Positions 1-7,924 of a stretch of DNA of 20,482 bases are shown piece by piece. Origin of the DNA: an uncultured Bacilli bacterium. Its GTDB lineage: Bacteria > Bacillota_I > Bacilli_A > RF39 > UBA660. How positions within the stretch are numbered: the first letter of the stretch is position 1; each line of letters opens with the position of its first letter. The stretch covers positions 1 through 20,482 of the forward strand of contig CAKOIQ010000017.1 of NCBI GenBank assembly GCA_934086935.1, in the 5' to 3' direction. A program made the translations under genes and the position numbers. The notes under the pieces are model-generated. The model was not told the origin of the DNA. It worked only from the letters and a program-made list of their open reading frames with translations, and ran no database searches.

Positions 1-18
1 ATAGAAAGGTGTGAGAAC

Positions 19-624
19 GTGAATTATACAAAAATAAAAGAAGAAGCAAGAAATAAAATTAAAGGAAATATTTGGAAATTAATATTGCCATCTTTAATTG
101 TATTTGCGATACAACTTGTAGTAACTCTTTGTACAACAGATTTTACAGATTTACAAAATACTAGTGGAGATGGAATAGCATCTTTAGTAACAATTGCATT
201 ATATCCTATTGAATTTGGTATTATAGTATATTACTTAGATTTTGTAAGAGGCAAAGATGTTCAATTAAAAGATATTTTTGGTTATTATAAACAATTTGGA
301 CCAATATTCTTACTATTTTTCTTAATAGGCTTATTTACTACATTATGGACTTTATTATTAATTATTCCAGGTATTATCGCAGCTATTAAATACTCAATGG
401 CTCCTTATATTATGGCTGATGGTGAAACCGATGCAATGACTTGTATTAATAAAAGTAAAGTAATGATGAATGGTTATAAAGGCGATTATTTCTGCTTTAA
501 ATTGAGTTTTATTGGATGGTTTTTATTATGTTTAATTACATTTGGAATAGCTTACATTTATGTATTTCCTTATATGAAAACAGCTGATGCTCTTTATTAT
601 GAAGAACTTAAAAAAATTAGTTAA
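19..624 (+). CDS. DUF975 family integral membrane protein
   Basis: This 201-residue polytopic membrane protein belongs to the DUF975 family, whose biochemical role is not established. The family pattern is clear: an N-terminal KIKEEARNKIKGN segment (residues 5-17), a hydrophobic stretch at about 20-38, further membrane segments at about 54-72, 95-124 and 162-182, and the typical IIPGIIAAIKYSMAPYI (115-131), SFIGW (163-167) and PYMKTADALYYEEL (184-197) blocks. Length is normal for the family. It starts with GTG at 19, preceded by an AGAAAGG ribosome site at 3-9. No terminator lies directly after the stop; the next intrinsic terminator is at 742-764. Family assignment is confident; function is unknown. 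Confidence 0.9.
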   Translation: MNYTKIKEEARNKIKGNIWKLILPSLIVFAIQLVVTLCTTDFTDLQNTSGDGIASLVTIALYPIEFGIIVYYLDFVRGKDVQLKDIFGYYKQFGPIFLLFFLIGLFTTLWTLLLIIPGIIAAIKYSMAPYIMADGETDAMTCINKSKVMMNGYKGDYFCFKLSFIGWFLLCLITFGIAYIYVFPYMKTADALYYEELKKIS

Positions 625-630
625 AAGAAA

Positions 631-659
631 TTGACAAAGAGATAATAATTTTATATTAT
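631..659 (+). promoter_or_regulatory. Sigma-A type promoter for small RNA candidate
   Basis: A perfect -35 TTGACA (631-636) is followed after 17 nt by TATTAT (654-659), one mismatch from the consensus -10. Transcription would start near 666. No reading frame with a ribosome site follows before the terminator at 742-764, so this promoter appears to drive a non-coding RNA. Confidence 0.72.
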
Positions 660-665
660 TATTAT

Positions 666-765
666 AGGCATGGTATTAATAGCCATGCTGATAATCTCTA
701 ACGACTTAATGTTAGAGTGTTATCAACCAAAACCCCCTGAAGGAGCCGAAAGGCTCCATTTTTTG
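666..765 (+). ncRNA. Unidentified structured small RNA of about 100 nt
   Basis: The interval between a near-consensus promoter and an intrinsic terminator is almost fully structured. Hairpin 1 pairs GCATGG (668-673) with CCATGC (683-688). Hairpin 2 pairs 690-702 with 711-724, giving 13 base pairs with one bulged T at 718. A single-stranded stretch (725-741, containing a run of five C) is followed by the GAAA-tetraloop terminator hairpin (742-757) and six T. I do not recognise it as 6S, SRP, tmRNA, RNase P or a common riboswitch. It could be a trans-acting regulator or a leader of a lost gene. A shortened relative lies at 11885-11938. Confidence 0.6.
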
Positions 766-776
766 TGTGGTGGTAA
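736..776 (+). repeat. 41-bp repeat, left copy
   Basis: This sequence runs from CCTGAAGGAG through the terminator hairpin and U tract to TGTGTGGTGGTAA. It matches 11910-11950 in 39 of 41 positions. The two differences (C746/T11920 and G753/A11927) are paired with each other in the hairpin stem. Conservation continues past the T tract, beyond what a terminator alone needs. Confidence 0.9.
742..764 (+). terminator. Intrinsic terminator with GAAA tetraloop
   Basis: GGAGCC (742-747), loop GAAA (748-751) and GGCTCC (752-757) form a perfect six-pair stem, followed by A and six T. It ends the small RNA and may also serve the DUF975 gene upstream. The region 777-966 after it holds no gene that I can see, only the promoter for the next operon. 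Confidence 0.88.
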
Positions 777-928
777 ATATTTTATTTTTATTAAAAATAC
801 GGGATGTTGGTTACTTATGATTTTATTTCAACTTTTTTATTTTAATTAAAACGTAGCAAACTTATACATATGATTAGATTAATTCTAAAGCCAACTATTT
901 GCAAAAAATCAAATTTTGTGAAATAGTG

Positions 929-960
929 TGTTATAATTTGCTTAGGAGATATCTAGGAGG
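929..960 (+). promoter_or_regulatory. Extended -10 promoter and ribosome site of the RM operon
   Basis: TGT-TATAAT (929-937) is an extended -10 element without a good -35. AGGAGG (955-960) sits six bases before the ATG at 967. The leader would be only about 23 nt. The same GTGTTATAAT string recurs before the gene at 7041 and before asnS. Confidence 0.7.
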
Positions 961-966
961 TGCCAC

Positions 967-1185
967 ATGATTGATAATTTAATATATCAACTGCAGATTG
1001 CTACCCTTGACCAATTAAAAGCAGCAATTAATAAAAATATGTTTGTTGGAAAAGACTTAAGTGATTTTTATAAAGGTAAAGAAATCATAGACAACTTGTT
1101 GGAATTAAATAAAACTAATGTAAACGATTCTGTTAAGTATACTTTGATTCTCTATTTTGTGTATAAAATAAAAGGCGGTAAGTAA
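967..1185 (+). CDS. Hypothetical 72-residue protein leading the type I RM operon
   Basis: I do not recognise this protein. It is short, lacks a signal peptide and membrane segments, and appears helical, with a hydrophobic C-terminal part around residues 58-68 (YTLILYFVYKI) and a basic tail. It has the best ribosome site of the operon (AGGAGG, six-base spacing) and its stop is separated from the hsdM ATG by one base, so the two are almost certainly co-transcribed and perhaps translationally coupled. Being first in an RM operon it might be a controller, an accessory subunit or a small modulator, but no helix-turn-helix of the usual C-protein type is visible. That it is a gene is likely; its role is open. 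Confidence 0.7.
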   Translation: MIDNLIYQLQIATLDQLKAAINKNMFVGKDLSDFYKGKEIIDNLLELNKTNVNDSVKYTLILYFVYKIKGGK

Positions 1186-1186
1186 T

Positions 1187-2755
1187 ATGAATAATAAGAA
1201 AGAAAGAGAAAGAGAAGAACTTCATAAAATTATTTGGAAAATTGCAAATGAGTTAAGAGGTTCAGTTGATGGATGGGATTTTAAACAATACGTTTTAGGA
1301 TTGTTATTTTATAGATTTATATCAGAAAATATTGAAAACTATGTTAATGAAAATCAAAGAAAAGCAGGTATTACAGATTTTCAATATAGAAATATTTCTG
1401 ATGAAGAAGCATTGCTTGGAAAATCACAAATACTTGATGAGAAAGGATTCTTTATTTTTCCAAGTGAATTGTTTTGCAACATAAGAAAAGGTGCCGATAA
1501 AAATGAAAACCTAAATGTTGTTATTTCAAATGTATTTAATAACATTGAATCATCAGCAAGAGGCTCAGCATCAGAAGATGATGTTAAAGGTTTATTTGAT
1601 GATTTTACAATTGATAATAAATTGGGTAACACGGTTGATGAGAGAAATGAAAAACTCGTTAAATTATTAAATGCAATTGGAGATTTGAACTTTGGAGATT
1701 ATGAAGAAAATAATATAGATTTATTCGGAGATGCATATGAGTTCTTGATGACAATGTATGCTTCATCGGCAGGTAAATCAGGTGGAGAATTCTTTACTCC
1801 TCAAGAAGTTGGAGAATTACTGGCAAAAATAGTAATAATGGATAAAACTTCTGTTAATAAAGTATATGATCCTGCCTGTGGTTCAGGTGGATTGCTTTTA
1901 AAATTTGCTAAGATACTCGGAAAAGAAAATGTAAGAGAGGGATTCTTTGGTCAGGAGATAAATCTTACAACTTACAACTTAGCTAGAATAAACATGTTCT
2001 TACATAATATTAATTACAATAATTTTAGTATTGAAAGAGGAGATACATTAATACATCCAGCACATTGGAATGATGAACCATTTGATGCAATAGTATCTAA
2101 TCCACCTTATTCAATAAAATGGGCAGGTAAATCTAATCCACTACTAATAAATGATGAAAGATTTGCTCCAGCAGGTGTGTTAGCGCCAGAATCAAAGGCA
2201 GATCTTGCATTTACTATGCATATGCTATCATGGTTATCTCCAAAAGGAACTGCTGCAATAGTTGAGTTTCCAGGAGTTCTTTATAGAGGCGGAGCGGAAC
2301 AAAAGATTAGACAATATATGATTGATAATAATTTTGTTGATGCAGTTATTCAATTACCGGCAGATTTATTTTTTGGAACGCCAATAGCAACTTGCATTTT
2401 AGTTTTAAAAAAGAATAAATCTGATAATAATATTATGTTTGTTGATGCATCAGAAGAATGTATTAGAAATACTAATAAGAATAAACTGTCAGAAGAAAAT
2501 ATTAGCAGCATAATAAACTTATTAAAAAATAGAGAAACGTTTGAAAACAAATCGTATTTAGCTACATATGACGAAGTTAAAGATAATGATTATATCATAT
2601 CAGTTAACACATATTTAAAACAGAAAATTGCTGATATTAATATTGATATAGTAGAAGTAAATAAGAGATTAGCCGAAATTATACCAAAACAACAACAAAT
2701 TAGGAAAGAGCTTGAAATAATAATCAGCGAACTTGAGGTCGGTAATCATGAGTAA
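1187..2755 (+). CDS. hsdM: Type I restriction-modification DNA adenine methyltransferase subunit M
   Basis: This 522-residue HsdM transfers a methyl group from S-adenosylmethionine to adenine in the site chosen by HsdS, as part of the M2S modification complex. The N-terminal HsdM helical domain is seen at about 11-165. GEFFTP (200-205) is followed by the AdoMet-binding motif I DPACGSGG (228-235) and the catalytic NPPY motif IV (305-308). The conserved LFFGTPIATCILVLKK block is at 394-409 and a C-terminal helical tail at about 475-515. Length and motif order are normal and suggest the EcoR124-like branch. The start follows an imperfect AAAGGCGG site (1171-1178). The last eight bases overlap hsdS. 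Confidence 0.96.
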   Translation: MNNKKEREREELHKIIWKIANELRGSVDGWDFKQYVLGLLFYRFISENIENYVNENQRKAGITDFQYRNISDEEALLGKSQILDEKGFFIFPSELFCNIRKGADKNENLNVVISNVFNNIESSARGSASEDDVKGLFDDFTIDNKLGNTVDERNEKLVKLLNAIGDLNFGDYEENNIDLFGDAYEFLMTMYASSAGKSGGEFFTPQEVGELLAKIVIMDKTSVNKVYDPACGSGGLLLKFAKILGKENVREGFFGQEINLTTYNLARINMFLHNINYNNFSIERGDTLIHPAHWNDEPFDAIVSNPPYSIKWAGKSNPLLINDERFAPAGVLAPESKADLAFTMHMLSWLSPKGTAAIVEFPGVLYRGGAEQKIRQYMIDNNFVDAVIQLPADLFFGTPIATCILVLKKNKSDNNIMFVDASEECIRNTNKNKLSEENISSIINLLKNRETFENKSYLATYDEVKDNDYIISVNTYLKQKIADINIDIVEVNKRLAEIIPKQQQIRKELEIIISELEVGNHE

Positions 2756-3896
2756 GATTAATGAATTGATAAAAAAGTTGTGTCCTAATGGAGTGAGATA
2801 TTACCAATTATCTGAATTGGAAGAAAATGGAAAAATAGTCCTTGGTCGTGGCAATGTTATTAGCAAAAAAGATATAATAGATAATCCTGGAAGTTATCCT
2901 GTATATTCGAGTTCTGCTGTTGGAAATGGTGAAATTGGAAGATATGGAAAATATATGTTCGATGATGTAAGAATTAGTTGGAGTATAGATGGTGGCGGTC
3001 GTTTTTTTTATAGGAATGCTCCTAAGTATTCTATAACTAATGTAAGTGGATGGTTGAAAGTACAAGATATTTTGCTAATAGATACTAAATATTTATATTA
3101 TATTTTAACAAATGAATGGACAAAAAAAACATATGATTACAATCATAAAGCACATCCGTCAGTAATTAAGAAAGAATATAGAATTCCAATTCCACCTATG
3201 GAAATACAAAAGGAAATAGTAAGAATTTTTGATGAGTTTGAGGATTTGACTGTTAATGGATTAGAAAAATTATTAACCACAGAATTAGAAGAAAGAATAA
3301 AACAATATGATTATTATTTAAACAAGTCTTTTAATTCGGTTAAAGGTCAATCAGTTAAACTTGGATCTATCGTAAATTTTAGTAGAGGGAAAAGAGTTGT
3401 AAAGAAAGATTTAGAAACGTATTTTTCAGATAACCTATATCCAGTTTATCAAAATAGCATGACACCACTTGGATATTATGGTGACTACAATTTTGAAAAT
3501 AATAAAACTATTATAATAAGTGCCGGTGCAGCTGGAGAAATTGGATTCGTTAATGATAAAATATGGGCGGCTGATGATTGCTTGAAATGTAGTTGCACTT
3601 CCTCTATACTTGATAAATATTTGTATTATTTTCTTAAAAGCAATGATTCTTACATTAAATCAATGGTTAGAAGAGCAAGCGTTCCTCGTATTTCAATTAG
3701 TGTGTTTGAAAAAATGGATATTATTTTGCCAACTATAGAAGAACAAAAAAGAATAATAAGTTTATTTGATAAATTTGAAAACCTTATAAGAAATGTTAAA
3801 GATATTATTCCTGCAGAAATTGAATTAAGAAGAAAACAATATGAATATTATAGAAATAAATTATTAAACTTTGAGGAGTTGAGTGTTAGTGAGTAG
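2748..3896 (+). CDS. hsdS: Type I restriction-modification specificity subunit S
   Basis: HsdS recognises the bipartite target sequence and holds the M and R subunits. At 382 residues it has the standard two-half layout: a first target recognition domain at about 12-150, a conserved helix at 150-192 (IPPMEIQKEIVRIFDEFEDL begins at 148), a second recognition domain at about 203-330 and a second conserved helix at 328-372 (EEQKRIISLFDKFENL). The two halves are similar only in the helices, so the recognition domains read different half-sites. The ATG at 2748 is preferred over an upstream TTG because GAGGT (2735-2739) lies eight bases before it. It overlaps hsdM by eight bases. No second hsdS copy or invertible repeat is seen here, so there is no sign of phase-variable shuffling. 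Confidence 0.94.
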   Translation: MSKINELIKKLCPNGVRYYQLSELEENGKIVLGRGNVISKKDIIDNPGSYPVYSSSAVGNGEIGRYGKYMFDDVRISWSIDGGGRFFYRNAPKYSITNVSGWLKVQDILLIDTKYLYYILTNEWTKKTYDYNHKAHPSVIKKEYRIPIPPMEIQKEIVRIFDEFEDLTVNGLEKLLTTELEERIKQYDYYLNKSFNSVKGQSVKLGSIVNFSRGKRVVKKDLETYFSDNLYPVYQNSMTPLGYYGDYNFENNKTIIISAGAAGEIGFVNDKIWAADDCLKCSCTSSILDKYLYYFLKSNDSYIKSMVRRASVPRISISVFEKMDIILPTIEEQKRIISLFDKFENLIRNVKDIIPAEIELRRKQYEYYRNKLLNFEELSVSE

Positions 3897-6800
3897 TATA
3901 GGTTTAATAAGTGAAAATGATAACTCTACTGTATTAGCTGAATATATAGGATTAAATAGAGTGGCAACATCTTTTCAAAGTGAAGATGCTCTTGAAAAAG
4001 AATTAATTAAAACTTTAGTTGAACAGGGATATGAAAGATTAAATATTAACTCTGAAGATGAATTAATTCTTAACTTAAGAAGACAATTAGAAAAATTAAA
4101 TAATTATCAATTTACTGATGGAGAGTGGGATTCTTTCTTCGCAAAAGTAATTGCTAATAAAAATGATTATATAATTGAAAAAACAAGATTAATTCAAGAA
4201 GATTATAAACAAGAAATAACTCTTGATTCAAGTGAAAAGAAAAATATCTATTTAATAGATAAGAATAATATTCATAATAATAGTCTTCAAGTATTAAATC
4301 AGTATGTTAATAATGGTGGTAACTTTGATAATAGATATGATGTAACTATTTTAGTAAATGGACTACCTTTAGTTCATGTAGAACTTAAAAAAAGAGGAGT
4401 AGATTTAAGAGAAGCTTTTAATCAAATAGAAAGATATCAAAGAGATTCTTTCTGGGCAGGATCTGGTTTATATAACTTTGTTCAAATATTTGTTATATCA
4501 AATGGAACATTAACTAAGTATTATTCAAATACTACAAGAGAGTTTCATATAAATAATCAAAAGAAAAAGAAGTCAAACTCATTTGAATTTACTTCATATT
4601 GGGCAGATCAAAAAAATAATGGTATTACTGATTTAATAGATTTTGCTAAAACTTTCTTTACTAAACATACGTTATTAAATATATTAACTAAGTATTGTGT
4701 GTTTACCTCTGAAGAGGATTTATTAGTAATGCGTCCTTATCAAATAGTTGCTACTGAAAAAATTTTAAATAGAATTAATATCGCATATAATAATAAGTTT
4801 TATGGAACTTTAAAATCAGGTGGTTATATTTGGCATACAACAGGTTCTGGAAAAACATTAACATCATTTAAAACTTCACAACTTGCTAGTAAATTAGACT
4901 TTATTGATAAAGTATTATTTGTTGTAGATAGAAAAGACTTAGATTATCAAACAATGAAAGAATACGATAGATTTAAAGAGGGAGCAGCTAATTCTAATAC
5001 TTCAACAAAAATACTAGAAGGACAATTAAATGATCCAAGTACTAAGATTATTATTACTACAATTCAAAAGCTTTCTCAATTTATTAAAAAGAATGAAAAG
5101 AGTGAAGTATTTAATAAACATGTAGTATTTATATTCGATGAATGTCATAGATCACAATTTGGTGATATGCATAAAGCAATTATTAAGAAATTTAATAAAT
5201 ACTATTTATTTGGATTTACTGGAACTCCAATATTCCCAGAAAATGCTAGAACAATAAAAGGCATCTCTGAAACAACAGAGCAAATCTTTGGAGAAAGATT
5301 ACATACTTATACAATAGTAAATGCTATTGCAGATAAGAATGTTTTGCCATTTAGATATGAATATGTTGGTAGAGTAGATATATCTGATGATGTTAAAGAT
5401 GAAAAAGTGTATAACATTGATGAAGAAAAATTATTTGATAATCAAGTAAGAATTAATTTAATAACAGATTATATTATTGATCATTTTAGTACAAAGACTA
5501 AAACTTCTGAAAGTTATGTATATTCAACTTTAGATAATGTACTTGATGTTGCTAAAAAACAAGATGCAGAAGAAGTTAAATCAAAGAAAAGTATAAATGG
5601 ATTTAATTCAATATTTGCTGTTTCAAGTATTAAAATGGCTAAAGAATATTATGCTGAATTTAAAAAACAGTTGGATATTAAAAAGAGCAATCTTAAAGTA
5701 GCTATAATATATTCTTATGGTGTTAATGGAGAAGACGGAGTAATTGATGAAAACTCTGAAACAACAGAAGCATTAAGTACAGATGATAGAACATTTTTAG
5801 AAAATGCTATTAAAGATTATAATAATATGTTTGGAACAAGTTATGATACTTCGTCAGAAAAATTTCAAAATTACTATAAAGATGTTTCTTTAAGAATGAA
5901 GAATAGAGAGATTGATATATTAATAGTCGCTAATATGTTTTTAACAGGTTTTGATGCAAAAACATTAAATACATTATGGGTTGATAAGAACCTTAAATGG
6001 CATAGTTTAATTCAAGCGTTTTCAAGAACTAATAGAATCTTAAATAGTGTTAAAACATATGGTAATATAATTTCGTTTAGAAACTTAGAAAATAGACTTA
6101 ATGAAGCGTTAGCTAAATTCGGTGATGAAGAAGCTCATGGAATAGTTTTATTAAAGCCATATAATGACTATTATTATGGATATGAAGATGATAATGGCAA
6201 AACGTTTGAAGGTTATAAATCTTTAGTTGAAAAATTAACTTCTAAATTTGCACCAGGAGTGTTAATGCAAAATGAAGCAGAACAAAAAGAATTCATTAAA
6301 ATATATGGTGCAATATTAAAAGTAACAAATATCTTATCTTCGTTCGATGAGTTCAAAGAAGATGAATTAATCAATGAAAGAGATAAACAAGATTATCACA
6401 GTATTTATATTGAACTTTATAATGAATTTAGAAATAAAGCTAAACAAGAAAAAACAGATGTTACAGATGATGTGGTATTTGAAATGGAATTAATTAAATC
6501 TATAGAAGTTAATATCGATTACATCTTAGGATTAGTTAAGAAATACCACAATAGTAACATGAAAGATAAAGAAATTCTTGTAACTATTCAAAAGACAATC
6601 ATGGCTAGTCCAGACTTAAGAAATAAGAAAGATTTAATCATGGCATTCATTGAATCATTAGATCAAGATTCAAATGTATATGCAGATTTTGAATTATTTA
6701 TGAATAGTAAAAAGAAAGAAGAATTAGACAAGATAATTGCTGAAGAGAATCTTAATAAAGAAGAAACATATAACTTTATTCAAAGATCATTCGAACAGGG

Positions 6801-6957
6801 AAGAGTAGAAACTAATGGTACAGAGGTATCAACAATACTTCCTCCAATGAGTATGTTTACTCCTAATAATGATAGACAAGAAAAGAAAAATAAAGTTATA
6901 GATAAACTATTGGAATTCTTTGATAAATTCTTCAGTATATCTAACAACAAATTCTAA
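3889..6957 (+). CDS. hsdR: Type I restriction endonuclease subunit R (translocase and nuclease)
   Basis: HsdR is the ATP-driven DNA translocase and nuclease that cuts unmodified DNA when joined to M2S. It has 1022 residues. The PD-(D/E)xK nuclease is marked by D151 and ELK (165-167), with a QxxxY-type segment (about 179-183) behind it. The superfamily 2 motor shows Walker A HTTGSGKT (316-323), the DEAD-like DECH (417-420), GFTGTP (442-447) and motif VI QAFSRTNR (709-716). The C-terminal helical region should contact the methylase. No motif is missing. GTG at 3889 gives ten bases from AGGAG (3874-3878); GTG at 3883 is an alternative with only four. The gene overlaps the end of hsdS by eight bases, and a strong terminator lies at 6985-7027. 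Confidence 0.95.
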   Translation: MSSIGLISENDNSTVLAEYIGLNRVATSFQSEDALEKELIKTLVEQGYERLNINSEDELILNLRRQLEKLNNYQFTDGEWDSFFAKVIANKNDYIIEKTRLIQEDYKQEITLDSSEKKNIYLIDKNNIHNNSLQVLNQYVNNGGNFDNRYDVTILVNGLPLVHVELKKRGVDLREAFNQIERYQRDSFWAGSGLYNFVQIFVISNGTLTKYYSNTTREFHINNQKKKKSNSFEFTSYWADQKNNGITDLIDFAKTFFTKHTLLNILTKYCVFTSEEDLLVMRPYQIVATEKILNRINIAYNNKFYGTLKSGGYIWHTTGSGKTLTSFKTSQLASKLDFIDKVLFVVDRKDLDYQTMKEYDRFKEGAANSNTSTKILEGQLNDPSTKIIITTIQKLSQFIKKNEKSEVFNKHVVFIFDECHRSQFGDMHKAIIKKFNKYYLFGFTGTPIFPENARTIKGISETTEQIFGERLHTYTIVNAIADKNVLPFRYEYVGRVDISDDVKDEKVYNIDEEKLFDNQVRINLITDYIIDHFSTKTKTSESYVYSTLDNVLDVAKKQDAEEVKSKKSINGFNSIFAVSSIKMAKEYYAEFKKQLDIKKSNLKVAIIYSYGVNGEDGVIDENSETTEALSTDDRTFLENAIKDYNNMFGTSYDTSSEKFQNYYKDVSLRMKNREIDILIVANMFLTGFDAKTLNTLWVDKNLKWHSLIQAFSRTNRILNSVKTYGNIISFRNLENRLNEALAKFGDEEAHGIVLLKPYNDYYYGYEDDNGKTFEGYKSLVEKLTSKFAPGVLMQNEAEQKEFIKIYGAILKVTNILSSFDEFKEDELINERDKQDYHSIYIELYNEFRNKAKQEKTDVTDDVVFEMELIKSIEVNIDYILGLVKKYHNSNMKDKEILVTIQKTIMASPDLRNKKDLIMAFIESLDQDSNVYADFELFMNSKKKEELDKIIAEENLNKEETYNFIQRSFEQGRVETNGTEVSTILPPMSMFTPNNDRQEKKNKVIDKLLEFFDKFFSISNNKF

Positions 6958-6962
6958 TTTAG

Positions 6963-6971
6963 TGTTATAAT
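6963..6971 (+). promoter_or_regulatory. Extended -10 promoter before the three-gene cassette
   Basis: TGT-TATAAT (6963-6971) repeats the extended -10 string used upstream of 967 and of asnS. Transcription would start near 6978, only about seven bases before a strong terminator hairpin, so transcripts from it would meet that hairpin at once. Confidence 0.5.
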
Positions 6972-6984
6972 ATATATAAATAAT

Positions 6985-7027
6985 AGAGTGTATTTCATTT
7001 TTAAGATGGAATATGCTCTTTTTTTTT
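6985..7027 (+). terminator. Terminator of hsdR, possible attenuator of the cassette
   Basis: Bases 6985-6998 pair with 7006-7019 in a 14-pair stem that includes G-T pairs, with a seven-base loop and nine T (7019-7027). It closes the RM operon. Because it lies between the promoter at 6963 and the gene at 7041, it could also limit expression of the cassette. Confidence 0.82.
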
Positions 7028-7040
7028 CATGGAGGTAACA

Positions 7041-7910
7041 ATGAAGAAATCTAAGTTAAGAGGCTATATATATGATTTAGAACATAAAAACAAGAATTTT
7101 TCTTTTGATAAGACTATAAGAATACTGGATATAAGTAATATGATCTATATTGATATGATTAAAAACATTGAGTTTAGAGAAATATCAGATTATAAAAAAT
7201 CTAAGTACATGTTTAAAGAAATATCAGAAGAACTTGAAGAAGTTAATGATTTGTTAGGCAAAGAAAAAACTCTTATGGCTGTATGTTTATTAAGAAATGT
7301 TTTTGAAGAAATAATGTATATAATCGCTACAACTATTGAACCAGTTGATATTGATATAATGACTAAAGCTAATTATTTTTACAAAATAGTGGCAGATCAT
7401 TGTGATGAATTGTTATATAGTTACACCTCTGAAGATATAAAAGAATTATATGGTTATATGTCTAAGATTACACATGTAACTAATGTTAAAGAAGCAACCA
7501 GTTATTTAGTTGGTAATAAACAAATAAAGAAATATATTAATAATGAGATTAAATTTATAGAATTAATAATTGAGAATATATATTTAGAATTTATTAACAA
7601 AAAATTAGGATTAGACAATGGTATGTGTGATAATATTATCATTATTTCAAGTTATGTTGATTTAATAAATGTAATATATTTTACAGCAAATTCTACTGGA
7701 GAACATAAAAGAATAGAATTATACTTTTATGGAGAAAAAAATCAAAAATATCTAAATGAAAAAAGAGAACAAATGATTCGGGAGTTTAAGGAACTTCAAA
7801 AGTCTAACACTAAAATAACAAAAACAATTAATAGAATATCAAAAGAATTGGATAAACAAATTGAAGAAAGTAATTATTCGGATATGGTAAAAAGAATTCT
7901 TAATAGATGA
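7041..7910 (+). CDS. Uncharacterised helical protein, HEPN-like in part; first cassette gene
   Basis: This 289-residue protein is not one I can name. It is highly charged and predicted mostly helical. Residues 82-93 (LLRNVFEEIMYI) followed by LYGYMSKITHVT (136-147) resemble the arrangement in several HEPN-like and DUF5677-like families, where a helix with Arg-x-x-x-Glu precedes a Leu-Ser-x-x-x-His segment. The classical R-x4-6-H ribonuclease motif is not seen, so nuclease activity is not claimed. Residues about 235-280 look like a coiled coil. The ATG at 7041 is chosen because GGAGG (7031-7035) lies five bases upstream; an ATG at 7029 would include that site in the gene. It is followed after 14 bases by the large membrane protein and is probably co-transcribed with it. 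Confidence 0.8.
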   Translation: MKKSKLRGYIYDLEHKNKNFSFDKTIRILDISNMIYIDMIKNIEFREISDYKKSKYMFKEISEELEEVNDLLGKEKTLMAVCLLRNVFEEIMYIIATTIEPVDIDIMTKANYFYKIVADHCDELLYSYTSEDIKELYGYMSKITHVTNVKEATSYLVGNKQIKKYINNEIKFIELIIENIYLEFINKKLGLDNGMCDNIIIISSYVDLINVIYFTANSTGEHKRIELYFYGEKNQKYLNEKREQMIREFKELQKSNTKITKTINRISKELDKQIEESNYSDMVKRILNR

Positions 7911-7924
7911 AATGGAGGTTAAAG

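Noticed and set aside
736..776. Repeat as an IS200/IS605-type transposon end
   Set aside because: Those ends carry hairpins, but no transposase or remnant lies next to either copy, and the hairpin plus U tract fits a terminator better.
1381..1632. Open frame of 83 codons on the minus strand inside hsdM
   Set aside because: It lies wholly antisense to conserved hsdM sequence, has no ribosome site and its product shows no protein-like pattern. The same holds for minus-strand frames at 2350-2550 and 2808-3065.
2748..3896. Phase-variable hsdS locus
   Set aside because: Only one hsdS gene is present, with no inverted copies, no partial hsdS and no recombinase gene in the window; the two conserved helices share too little exact DNA identity.
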